Below the pieces are notes generated by a model that did not search any database, was not told the origin of the DNA, and saw only the letters and a list, made by a program, of their open reading frames with translations. Source: Dethiobacter alkaliphilus (GTDB taxonomy: Bacteria; Bacillota; Dethiobacteria; DTU022; UBA8154). From it: DNA of 64,000 nt. Positions 35,075 to 43,228 of the stretch are shown here, one piece after another. Made by a program: the position numbers and the translations under genes. Each line of letters starts with the position of its first letter. The stretch's first letter is position 1. The stretch is from contig JAENYV010000004.1 in NCBI GenBank assembly GCA_016841605.1, positions 186,001-250,000 of the forward strand. The letters are read 5' to 3'.

Positions 35075-35680
35075 ATCGATAAAAATGAGACAGTTATCGA
35101 CCGCAAAGAACAAATTATGGAGAAAGCTACGTTACTGTTTTATAAAAATGGCTATGATAATACGTCAATCAGAGAACTTTCTCATGCTACCGGATTGAGC
35201 GTTGCCGGAATCTATTATTTTTTTAAAGATAAAAAGGAGATTCTGTTTAGTATTCTTCATGAATCCGTCATTAATTTAAATAATTCTTTAAAAGCATCCA
35301 TTAGTGAAAAAGATGATCCGATAGTAAATTTAACAAAGATGATCGAAAATTTATTAAAGCATGTCATAGAATATAAAATGGTAATTACTATTCTTGCCCG
35401 GGAAAACGAAAGGTTAAACGATGAGCAGTTTGTAATTATTAACCGAAAAAAACGTGATGCGTATGATTTAGTAAAAAATGAATTGGCTAAACTGGAAAAA
35501 CAGGGAAAACTTAAGTCAATAAATTTAACACCTGCTATTTTTGCCGTCTTTTCTATGACAAACTGGTCCATAAGATGGTATGATCCGGATGGTCCGCTTA
35601 TGCTTGAGGAAATTGCCGCAGAAATGGCCAAGATTTTTTTTACTGGTGTTCTTAAAAATAGTAAATTCCCACCTGATTAA
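35075..35680 (+). CDS. TetR/AcrR-family transcriptional regulator 2
   Basis: About 200 residues with an N-terminal helix-turn-helix (NTSIRELSHATGLSVAGIYYF). It is distinct in sequence from regulator 1. The start is unusual: the near-perfect Shine-Dalgarno AGGAGGTGAT (35061-35070) swallows the only upstream GTG (35066), and the codon at normal distance is ATC at 35075; the first in-frame ATG (35117) would cut into the first helix. It lies between two divergent promoters that share the palindrome TTAACGARYGnTCACTAR, its likely target. Inducer unknown. Confidence 0.85.
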   Translation: MDKNETVIDRKEQIMEKATLLFYKNGYDNTSIRELSHATGLSVAGIYYFFKDKKEILFSILHESVINLNNSLKASISEKDDPIVNLTKMIENLLKHVIEYKMVITILARENERLNDEQFVIINRKKRDAYDLVKNELAKLEKQGKLKSINLTPAIFAVFSMTNWSIRWYDPDGPLMLEEIAAEMAKIFFTGVLKNSKFPPD

Positions 35681-35835
35681 AGAAGAGTTGTCAGGTGGGT
35701 AAAATCCCAGTCCCCCAATAAGACGTTACTATACGTGCTTTTTACATTATGCAAACTTCGGGGCTCCGTCTTAAACCCCAGGAGTTGTCTTTAACACCCA
35801 CCATCCAGAAATTAAAAAAATAAATATAAATACTA

Positions 35836-35885
35836 TTGACAAAGAACAAAATCTTGTTACAATATACTTAACGAGTGTTCACTAA
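35836..35885 (+). promoter_or_regulatory. Promoter with module 2 operator, catabolic side
   Basis: TTGACA (35836-35841), 16-base spacer, TACAAT (35858-35863), operator TTAACGAGTGTTCACTAA (35868-35885), an imperfect palindrome. The leader to the hydratase gene is nearly 300 bases and includes GGGAGGTGATGATGTAA near 35921, a two-codon ORF behind a strong Shine-Dalgarno. Confidence 0.83.
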
Positions 35886-36173
35886 TCAAATTAACAGAAG
35901 AGGACCTGCTTATTTCCGGAAGGGAGGTGATGATGTAATCCTATCGTTAGTTAGGAACCTGATTTGGATTTAACAAACGAGAAGGGGGTAGATAAAAAAC
36001 AAACGAAACTAAAGAACTAACCAAATAATACTTAATAAATCAGAAAAAACAAACTATTTTAAATGGCAATTGATGGTACTATTTCTGACGCTAGAGAGCA
36101 AGCGGTTATTTGTGAATAATGCCATCTTTTTTATTTACGAAAGTATCTTTATATAAATTAGGGAGGTAAGCCA

Positions 36174-36956
36174 GTGACCTTGGAAACTGTGTTGCACGAA
36201 AAGAATGATTCGGTTGCCGTCATAACATTGAACCGCCTTGAGAAAATGAATGCCTTAAACTCACAGTTGTTGGGAGAGTTGAGCGAACTTCTCGATCAGT
36301 ACGAAAGTGACGGAAGCGTAAGCGCGCTGGTGATAACAGGCAGTGGAAAAGCATTTTGCGCAGGAGGTGACGTTAGCCGTGACGATAACGGCGATCCCCT
36401 TCAAACTTTCCTCAAATTCGCCCGACTTACACGTGACACTTTCCATAAGATTGAGATATTTAAGAAGCCCGTCATTGCGGCGATGAATGGTTTTGCCTTC
36501 GGTGGCGGCCTTGAATTGGCCCTTTGCTGTGATATGCGCGTTGCGTCGGAAAAAGCAAAAATGGGATTGACGGAAACCAAATTAGGAGTTGTTCCCGGAG
36601 CCGGCGGTACACAACGCCTGCCACGGCTTATTGGAACGGCATTAGCCAAGCAGCTTATTTTTACCGCAGGGATTATCAGTGGAGCAGAGGCCTATCGGAT
36701 CGGTCTGGTTAACGCAGCTGTTCCGCCGGAAGAGTGCCTCAGCAGGGCGGTGGAGTTGGCCAAAGAAGTGTCGTTAAGGGCACCGTTGGCTGTGCAAGCT
36801 GCCAAGAAGTGCATTAACATGAGCCGGCAGGTTGACCTGGAGTCCGGGTTGGATTATGAAGCTGAATGTGTCAAGTATGTGTTTACCAGCGAAGACAAGC
36901 AAGAAGGAGGTAATGCCTTCAGGGAGAAACGCGATCCGGTTTGGAAAGGGCGGTAA
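36174..36956 (+). CDS. Enoyl-CoA hydratase (crotonase family), module 2
   Basis: 260 residues from a GTG start 7 bases after GGGAGG. Catalytic Glu114 (GGGLEL) and Glu134 (LTETKLG) are present, along with FCAGGDV and PGAGGTQRL. First gene of the module 2 catabolic operon, where the DUF35 gene follows after 35 bases. It is the counterpart of the 5070 gene. In a bbs-like pathway it is the hydratase step after the acyl-CoA dehydrogenase at 40267. Confidence 0.93.
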   Translation: MTLETVLHEKNDSVAVITLNRLEKMNALNSQLLGELSELLDQYESDGSVSALVITGSGKAFCAGGDVSRDDNGDPLQTFLKFARLTRDTFHKIEIFKKPVIAAMNGFAFGGGLELALCCDMRVASEKAKMGLTETKLGVVPGAGGTQRLPRLIGTALAKQLIFTAGIISGAEAYRIGLVNAAVPPEECLSRAVELAKEVSLRAPLAVQAAKKCINMSRQVDLESGLDYEAECVKYVFTSEDKQEGGNAFREKRDPVWKGR

Positions 36957-36991
36957 TAAAATTCACATAATAATTTGTTTAGGAGGTTGCC

Positions 36992-37408
36992 ATGAGTAGC
37001 GATTTGAAACCAATGTTGGATGGTATTTTTGAAGTAGGACCGCCCCCAAGATTACTGGGAGCCGAGTGTCCGATATGTGAGCGCAAGTTTTTTCCGAAGC
37101 CGATAGTATGTCCCCACTGCCTGGAGGACGTAAAGGAAATAAAGCTAAATACGGAAGGAACAGTTTATAGTTTTTCCATCTTGCGGATACCGAATATGTT
37201 GTACAAATATCCTCAACCCTATGCCAGCGGCTATATTGATCTTGACGGCGATAATATTCGGGTCTACGGGTTGTTTGATCCGGAAAAGACGGAAGAAATA
37301 GCGATTGGACAGCGGGTCACGTTAAAGGTCGGACAAATCGGTATCGGTCTGGACGGCGAGGAATGCTTGCGGTATTATTTTACCCCCGTCGATGGAGGTG
37401 GAAAGTGA
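36992..37408 (+). CDS. DUF35 zinc-ribbon/OB-fold protein, thiolase partner (module 2)
   Basis: 138 residues; zinc ligands Cys26, Cys29, Cys40 and Cys43, then an OB-fold. ATG follows AGGAGG. The stop overlaps the thiolase start (TGATG), the same coupling as in module 1. By family knowledge it is the small subunit of an SCP-x-type thiolase, as BbsA is for BbsB. Confidence 0.88.
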   Translation: MSSDLKPMLDGIFEVGPPPRLLGAECPICERKFFPKPIVCPHCLEDVKEIKLNTEGTVYSFSILRIPNMLYKYPQPYASGYIDLDGDNIRVYGLFDPEKTEEIAIGQRVTLKVGQIGIGLDGEECLRYYFTPVDGGGK

Positions 37409-38559
37409 TGAGAGCTGTAGATATTATTGGCGTAGGCATGTTTCCTTTTGGGGTTCATAAAACGACACCACTGGTGGAAATGGGAGTTCGTGCTGCTGTT
37501 GAGGCTATCAAAGATGCCGGTGTTAAGCCGTCTCAGATTAATATTGGCTTCTTTGCCAACATGCAGGCAGGTAACCTGACCAAGGAGTTTACGACAGGGC
37601 AGGCTGTCATGTGGGGAGCCGGGGTAAATAAAGTTCCTGTGTTCAATATTGAGAACGCCTGTACCTCAGGGGCCTCCGCGACTACTTTAGCCATGATGAG
37701 CATTGCTTCCGGACAGTATGACCTGGCTCTTGTCGTGGGTGCAGAGAAGTTGAATGTGCCTTTTGTTCCCCTGTTAAACCCCAGTATGAGGGATATTAAT
37801 GTTTTAGAGGGCAATGTTGTTATCAACGGTTTTGCCCAGCGCGCGGTCAGGCACATGTATGAATACGGCACTACGAAAGAGCAGTTAGCCATGGTTGACG
37901 TCAAAAACAGGCGCAATGCCCTCTTGAATCCAAAGGCCAAGTTTTTTAATAAGCCGGTGACCCTGGAAGAAGTGCTGGGTTCCACGATGATGTCGGATCC
38001 GCTGACAAAATTGAGTTGCTGTCCAAACTCTGACGGTGCAGCGGCCCTCGTGCTCTGTGCCGCTGAACTTTCCAGCAGATATACAACCAGGCCGATTCAT
38101 TTGAAAGCATCTGTTCTGGTGTCAGGTGTCTTTGATGAATGGCCTGATATGCAAACATTTGAAGAGGATCAGCGTGCCGGTCGTACGGCATATGAGACGG
38201 CAGGGCTTGGGCCGGAAGATGTGAGTGCGGCTGAATGTCACGATGCCTTTACCATTTGTGAGGTAATGCACACGGAGAACCTGGGGTTCTGCCCGATCGG
38301 CGAGGGTGGTCCGTTCGTGGAATCAGGGGCGACCAGTCTTGGCGGGAAGATACCTGTGAACGTCTCGGGAGGATTGCTTGGAAAGGGACATCCTCTGGGC
38401 GCTACAGCTGCCGCGCAGATCGTTGAAGGCGTAATACAGCTCCGAGGAGAGGCCGGCGACCGCCAGGTAGAGGGTGCCAAGGTGTTCCTGACGGAATGCA
38501 TGGGAGCCGAGTTGCGCGGGGATGCAAAGACCTGCACTGTAAATATCCTGACAGTTTAA
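37408..38559 (+). CDS. SCP-x-like thiolase (module 2)
   Basis: 383-residue thiolase with nucleophile Cys85 (NACTSGAS), ECHDAF and GGLLGKGHPLGAT motifs. ATG at 37408 overlaps the DUF35 stop; upstream in-frame codons lie within the DUF35 gene and are not used. It ends the beta-oxidation round by releasing acetyl-CoA or another short acyl-CoA. Very similar to the 11020 protein, including the unusual FFANMQAG segment. Confidence 0.92.
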   Translation: MRAVDIIGVGMFPFGVHKTTPLVEMGVRAAVEAIKDAGVKPSQINIGFFANMQAGNLTKEFTTGQAVMWGAGVNKVPVFNIENACTSGASATTLAMMSIASGQYDLALVVGAEKLNVPFVPLLNPSMRDINVLEGNVVINGFAQRAVRHMYEYGTTKEQLAMVDVKNRRNALLNPKAKFFNKPVTLEEVLGSTMMSDPLTKLSCCPNSDGAAALVLCAAELSSRYTTRPIHLKASVLVSGVFDEWPDMQTFEEDQRAGRTAYETAGLGPEDVSAAECHDAFTICEVMHTENLGFCPIGEGGPFVESGATSLGGKIPVNVSGGLLGKGHPLGATAAAQIVEGVIQLRGEAGDRQVEGAKVFLTECMGAELRGDAKTCTVNILTV

Positions 38560-38594
38560 TTGATTTTTTAATTGATTAGAGGAGGTTCGAAAGA

Positions 38595-39344
38595 ATGGAT
38601 TTGAATTTGGCAGGCAAGACAGCGGCAGTAGTTGGTGGAGCAATCGGTATCGGCAAAGCTGTTTGTTTGACGTTGGCAGCTGAGGGATGCAAAGTGGGTG
38701 TTATTGATAAGAACATAGAGGCAGCAGAGGCAATGGTCAAGGAGATCGAGGGTCAAGCGTCAGCCGCACAGGTGGATCTGACCGATTTTAACAGCGTCAG
38801 CGCTGCTTTTGCCAAAGTTGTCGCTGATTTGGGGCCGGTAGATATTATGGTCTTTGCCGATGGAATATATGATACTTTTGGGACCGTTAAACAGACGAGC
38901 GTGGAAACATGGGATAACGAACTGGCTTACACTCTATCCGGCGCTTTCTATTGCATCAAGGCGGTGGGTCCATCCATGAAAGAGCGCAAGTGGGGCAGGA
39001 TAATTAATATTTCGAACCGAGCGGTAACGAGCGGTGCTTACGGGCAAAGCGCCCACATTGCGTCCATGGCGGGACTTTTTGGTTTGACCAAGACAGCGGC
39101 ATTGGAGTATTCTCGTAAGAACATCACCTGCAATCTTCTTTTACCCGGTCTGGTCGACACACCTGCTTATCGGGCTCTTCCTGAAGCAATTCAGGAAAAA
39201 CTTTTCAACAAGGGTCTGACAAAACGTTTGCAGGAGCCTGAAGAAATTGCCAATGTGATCGCCTTCCTTTGCAGCGATTATGGAAAAGGGATCACCGGAG
39301 CCGAAGTTGACGTAACGATGGGCAATGAGCTGTTTGTATTTTAG
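38595..39344 (+). CDS. SDR-family protein lacking all catalytic residues (BbsC-like)
   Basis: 249-residue short-chain dehydrogenase fold in which the whole catalytic tetrad is replaced. Aligned with its neighbour at 39432, Asn becomes Thr113, Ser becomes Asn141, Tyr becomes His154 and Lys becomes Met158. The glycine-rich nucleotide loop is kept in part (VGGAIGIG). The gene is otherwise undamaged, has a good AGGAGG, and keeps normal length, so it is selected for as a protein. In the anaerobic toluene pathway the BbsCD dehydrogenase pairs a dead SDR subunit with a live one; this gene occupies the bbsC position directly before a live SDR gene. A structural role in a hetero-oligomer is therefore my best inference. 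Confidence 0.88.
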   Translation: MDLNLAGKTAAVVGGAIGIGKAVCLTLAAEGCKVGVIDKNIEAAEAMVKEIEGQASAAQVDLTDFNSVSAAFAKVVADLGPVDIMVFADGIYDTFGTVKQTSVETWDNELAYTLSGAFYCIKAVGPSMKERKWGRIINISNRAVTSGAYGQSAHIASMAGLFGLTKTAALEYSRKNITCNLLLPGLVDTPAYRALPEAIQEKLFNKGLTKRLQEPEEIANVIAFLCSDYGKGITGAEVDVTMGNELFVF

Positions 39345-39431
39345 AACAGGTTTTCTGGAATTATCATGTTTGCCTTCATGCTCAAAGGTGCAAATATTCT
39401 TTAAAATCGATTTTATCAGGAGGTTTGAAAT

Positions 39432-40250
39432 ATGGATTTAAAATTGTCCGGCAAGACCGCAGTGGTAACTGGTGGAGCAAGAGGTATCGGACGCGCTGTT
39501 TGTCAGGTTTTGGCAGCTGAAGGGGCCAGCGTTGCTGTTTTTGATATCCTTGCGGAGGCAGCGGAAGAAACCGCGCAGATGATCCGGGAGACCGGTAAAA
39601 AAGCTGTGGCGTGTTCAGTAAATTTGGCTGAATACTCCAGCGTAAAAGCGGCCATGGATAAGGTAAAAGCTGAGTTGGGGCCGATTGACATTGTGGCCTG
39701 TGTTGCCGCTATTACCGATAACATGGGGACTATCGAAAAGATGCCGGTTGAAAAATGGACCAGAGAAATAAAAGTCAATCTGTCGGGTTGTTTCTACTGT
39801 GTCAAAGAGACCATTGAGTCAATGGTTGAGCGCAAATTCGGCCGTTACATTTTTGTTTCGTCGAGGGCAGGTATGGACGGCGGCTATGGCCAGTGCTCCT
39901 ATTCATCGAGCAAGATGGGTCTCATTGGTTTTGCCCGGTCGTTATCATTGGAGTATGCCCGGATGGGGGTAACCAGCAATATTGTCTTCCCCGGCCTGGT
40001 CAATACGCCTGCTACAGCCGGACTTACCGATGAGGCCAGGGCGCGCATTATTGCCCGGGGTGTGATGGGGCGTTTGCAGGACCCTGAAGAATTGGGCAAT
40101 GCTATAGCCTTCCTGGCCAGCGAACAGGCGAAGGGCATCAATGGCGCGGAAGTTATGGTAAGCATGGGACCCGCGCCCTACTCTTTCCGCCCGATGAATC
40201 TTCCAGGCGATGAGGCTGCTTTAGAAGAAATCATTAAACTTAAACAGTAA
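39432..40250 (+). CDS. Short-chain dehydrogenase/reductase, active (BbsD-like)
   Basis: 272-residue SDR with TGGARGIG (13-20) and complete tetrad Asn116, Ser144, Tyr157, Lys161. It would oxidise the 3-hydroxyacyl-CoA produced by the hydratase. It is closer to the module 1 SDR (12221) than to the inactive neighbour at 38595, and has a 20-residue C-terminal extension. ATG follows AGGAGG. Probable partner of the 38595 protein. Confidence 0.9.
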   Translation: MDLKLSGKTAVVTGGARGIGRAVCQVLAAEGASVAVFDILAEAAEETAQMIRETGKKAVACSVNLAEYSSVKAAMDKVKAELGPIDIVACVAAITDNMGTIEKMPVEKWTREIKVNLSGCFYCVKETIESMVERKFGRYIFVSSRAGMDGGYGQCSYSSSKMGLIGFARSLSLEYARMGVTSNIVFPGLVNTPATAGLTDEARARIIARGVMGRLQDPEELGNAIAFLASEQAKGINGAEVMVSMGPAPYSFRPMNLPGDEAALEEIIKLKQ

Positions 40251-40266
40251 TACGGAGGTTTAATTT

Positions 40267-41442
40267 ATGGACTTCAAACTTACTGAAGAACAGGAGTTAT
40301 TAAAGAAAAATGTGGGAGATTTTGCCCGACAAGAGTTGGCTCCCATGGTGCAAGAGGTCGATGAAAAGGGAGGCTTCTCCTGGGATGTCTGGTGGAAGCT
40401 GGCCTCTGTGGGAATCCAAGGCTTATCCGGTCCTGAAGAATACGGAGGAGCAGGCGTCACCAGCCTGCTCACCCAGGTCATGGTTATTGAAGAGCTGGCC
40501 CGTTATGATTTTTCATCTGCCGCGAACATTGTCTCCAATTGGGCGATGATACGAAAACTCAATGATGACGGTAGTGAAGAGCATAAAAAACGCTATCTTG
40601 AGCCGCTCTGCAATGGTGAGATAGTGGGATCTTTTGCCCAGACCGAGCCCAACTCCGGTTCGGATGTTGCCTCGCTGAGCACAACTGCTCGTCTGGAAGA
40701 CGGTTACTACGTCCTGAACGGAGAGAAATGTTTTGTAACGCAAGCGGGAGAGGCGGAGTTCACTTTTGTTGTGGCCAGGACCGGCACCAAAACGGGTAGG
40801 AATGCTATCAGTACTTTCTTAGTGGAAAAAGACAGGGAGGGCTACATTCTCGGAGAAAAAGAATCCAAACTCGGTTATCGGGGTTCAACCACCCGTACGC
40901 TGGCCCTTGTGGACTGCAAAGTTCCGGCTTCCAACATGATGGGAGAAGAAGGGAAGGGCCTCAATACGGCATTAAAGGGTCTGGCGAGTGGGCGGCTGCT
41001 CACAGCGGCTCAGGCCCTGGGTCAGACACAGGCGGCCCTGGACGCTTCCATTCAGTATGCCAAGGAACGTGTCCAGTTCGGCAGGAACATCGGGAGTTTT
41101 CAGCTTATCCAGGGGATGCTGGCGGATATGGCCATAGACCTTGAGTCCGCGCGGCTTTTAACTTACTATGCTTGCTGGCTAAGGGATAACGATCGGCCGT
41201 TTGCTATTTATTCTTCTATGGCCAAGACCCTTGCTACCGATGTAGCCATGAAGGCGGGCGTGGATGCAGTGCAAATTTACGGGGGCTATGGATTCATGCG
41301 TGACTATCCGGTAGAGAGCATTATGCGTAATGTGAAGATTACCCAGATCTACGAGGGGACCAATCAGATCCAGCGGCTGATTATTGCTCGTGAATTGCTG
41401 GGGGATAAAAGGTCGTTCAGGGAATTGTACGGTCAAAAATGA
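40267..41442 (+). CDS. Acyl-CoA dehydrogenase (module 2)
   Basis: 391 residues, FAD-dependent. FAQTEPNSGSD near residue 124 and IYEGTNQIQ near the C terminus with catalytic Glu363. ATG follows TACGGAGG only 16 bases after the SDR gene, so it is in the same operon. It aligns with the 13193 protein almost gap-free. It corresponds by position to BbsG-type dehydrogenases; the electron acceptor (ETF) is not encoded here. Confidence 0.92.
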   Translation: MDFKLTEEQELLKKNVGDFARQELAPMVQEVDEKGGFSWDVWWKLASVGIQGLSGPEEYGGAGVTSLLTQVMVIEELARYDFSSAANIVSNWAMIRKLNDDGSEEHKKRYLEPLCNGEIVGSFAQTEPNSGSDVASLSTTARLEDGYYVLNGEKCFVTQAGEAEFTFVVARTGTKTGRNAISTFLVEKDREGYILGEKESKLGYRGSTTRTLALVDCKVPASNMMGEEGKGLNTALKGLASGRLLTAAQALGQTQAALDASIQYAKERVQFGRNIGSFQLIQGMLADMAIDLESARLLTYYACWLRDNDRPFAIYSSMAKTLATDVAMKAGVDAVQIYGGYGFMRDYPVESIMRNVKITQIYEGTNQIQRLIIARELLGDKRSFRELYGQK

Positions 41443-41488
41443 TCCCGGAAGATAATAATTGTTTTGATACCGATTAGGAGGGATATTA

Positions 41489-43150
41489 ATGGCTCAAGGT
41501 ATGTCGCGGGAGAGAGTAATACATGTGCTTCTTGAACAGCAGGCCGCAAAATACGGCAGGCGAACCTACATTTATTATGAAGATAAAGAGTATAGTTTTG
41601 AGGAAGTTAATAATGCTGCCAACCGGGTTGCCAGTGGTCTGCAAAAATTGGGGGTCGTCAAAGGGGATAAAGTTGCTGTTGTGATGGAAAGCTGCCTCGA
41701 AGCAATCTTACTGATGTTTGGCCTGTCGAAGTTGGGAGCTGTTGAGGTACCTCTTAATATTTTTCATAAAGGCGAACTAATGACCTACATGTTGGATCAT
41801 TCGGACGCCGCTTTACTGGTCATGCATAGCCACTACACGGATCGTTTGAAGCCGGTGTTGGAAAAAACAACGAAAATACACTCCGTTGTGGTCCTGGAAG
41901 GAGACGAAAGCGATAAGGCTTCTTCCGACAGCAAGGCCGGTGCGGCTCCGGCGGAAGAAGAGATCCGCGCACTCGGCAGGCAAACAATGCAATGGCCTGA
42001 GCTCATGGACAATGATGGCAGTTATCAGCAGCCGCCTGTTATCTGGTCCGATCCGCTCCTGCTTTTGTATACATCGGGAACCACCGGCTTGTCGAAAGGT
42101 GTTGTGCTTCCGCAGAATCTTTTCTACAGTATGGCAGAGCGTTTTTACAGCTGGGTTTTGGAAGGGAATTTGGATGAGAACGATTGTATTTATGTCCCTA
42201 CGCCCCTTTTCCATGCCCACTCCTGGCACACCGGCATTAATCTTGCCCTGTTGAGAGGAGCGCGTATGTTGCTGATCAAAAGGTTTTCTGCGAGCAAGTA
42301 CTGGGATGATATTAAACGCTATAACTGCACCATTTCCACCGGTGGCGGTGCCCGGCTGCCGATCTTGCTCCTGGCCGAGCCCACTCCTGACGATGCCGAC
42401 AATCCGCTCAAAGTTATTTTGGGGGGTCCGGCTTCAGAGAAGCTCTGCGCGGCCTTTGAGCCGCGGTTTGGAGTTAAGATTATGGAGTTTTATGGGTCGA
42501 CAGAGCTTGGTGCTCCCGCGTTTAATCAAGTTTCAGATGCAAACCGCAAACCCGGCTCCTGCGGAAGAATACATCCGGATTTTCTTATTAAGTTTGTGGA
42601 CGACGATGGCGAGGAGGTCGGAGTCAACGAGCCCGGTGAGATGCTCATTCGTCTTGTGCGGCCGTACTCCATGATGCTTGAATATTATAAAATGCCGGAA
42701 AAGACGATGGAAACCTGGAGGGATCTCTGGTTTCATACCGGCGATCGCGCTCGTCTTGATGAAGATGGCTTTATCCATTTCGCTGATCGAAAAAAAGACT
42801 CTTTGAGACGCCGCGGGGAGAATATTTCCTCCTTCGAAGTTGAAAGGATCATCAACATGCACCCGGCTGTCCATGAATCGGCCGTATTTGGGGTAACATC
42901 CGAACTGGCGGAAGATGATGAAGTCATGGTCAGTCTGGTTCTTAAACCGGGGCAAAAGCTCTCGCCGGAAGATCTTATTGCCTTTTGCGAAGATCGCATG
43001 GCCTATTTCATGGTGCCAAGGTACGTGCGTTTTATGGAGGAGCTTCCCAAGAACGTTATCTTCAAAGTGGAGAAATACAAGTTGCGTGACGAAGGGGTCA
43101 CACCGGACACCTGGGACAGGGAAAAGGCCGGTTATAAGCTTAAGCGTTAA
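41489..43150 (+). CDS. Acyl-CoA ligase, AMP-forming (CaiC-like), module 2
   Basis: 553-residue ligase with YTSGTTGLSKG, EFYGSTE, WFHTGD, FADRKKDSLRRRGENIS and a C-terminal KVEKYK lysine. ATG follows GGAGGG. It activates the imported acid to its CoA ester at the cost of two phosphate bonds. Compared with the 14426 protein it has a short alanine- and acid-rich insertion around residues 140-155. The presence of a ligase replaces the succinyl-CoA-dependent transferase (BbsEF) of the toluene pathway. Confidence 0.92.
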   Translation: MAQGMSRERVIHVLLEQQAAKYGRRTYIYYEDKEYSFEEVNNAANRVASGLQKLGVVKGDKVAVVMESCLEAILLMFGLSKLGAVEVPLNIFHKGELMTYMLDHSDAALLVMHSHYTDRLKPVLEKTTKIHSVVVLEGDESDKASSDSKAGAAPAEEEIRALGRQTMQWPELMDNDGSYQQPPVIWSDPLLLLYTSGTTGLSKGVVLPQNLFYSMAERFYSWVLEGNLDENDCIYVPTPLFHAHSWHTGINLALLRGARMLLIKRFSASKYWDDIKRYNCTISTGGGARLPILLLAEPTPDDADNPLKVILGGPASEKLCAAFEPRFGVKIMEFYGSTELGAPAFNQVSDANRKPGSCGRIHPDFLIKFVDDDGEEVGVNEPGEMLIRLVRPYSMMLEYYKMPEKTMETWRDLWFHTGDRARLDEDGFIHFADRKKDSLRRRGENISSFEVERIINMHPAVHESAVFGVTSELAEDDEVMVSLVLKPGQKLSPEDLIAFCEDRMAYFMVPRYVRFMEELPKNVIFKVEKYKLRDEGVTPDTWDREKAGYKLKR

Positions 43151-43228
43151 CACTTTAGCTTCGCTAGCCCAAAGAGACCGTCAGGATAAAAATATTCGAT
43201 ATTCATTATGGTAAAAGGAGTGTAGGAC

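Noticed and set aside
36992-41442. Ordinary fatty-acid beta-oxidation operon
   Set aside because: SCP-x thiolase with DUF35, and a dead plus live SDR pair, fit a bbs-type arrangement better than FadA/FadB.
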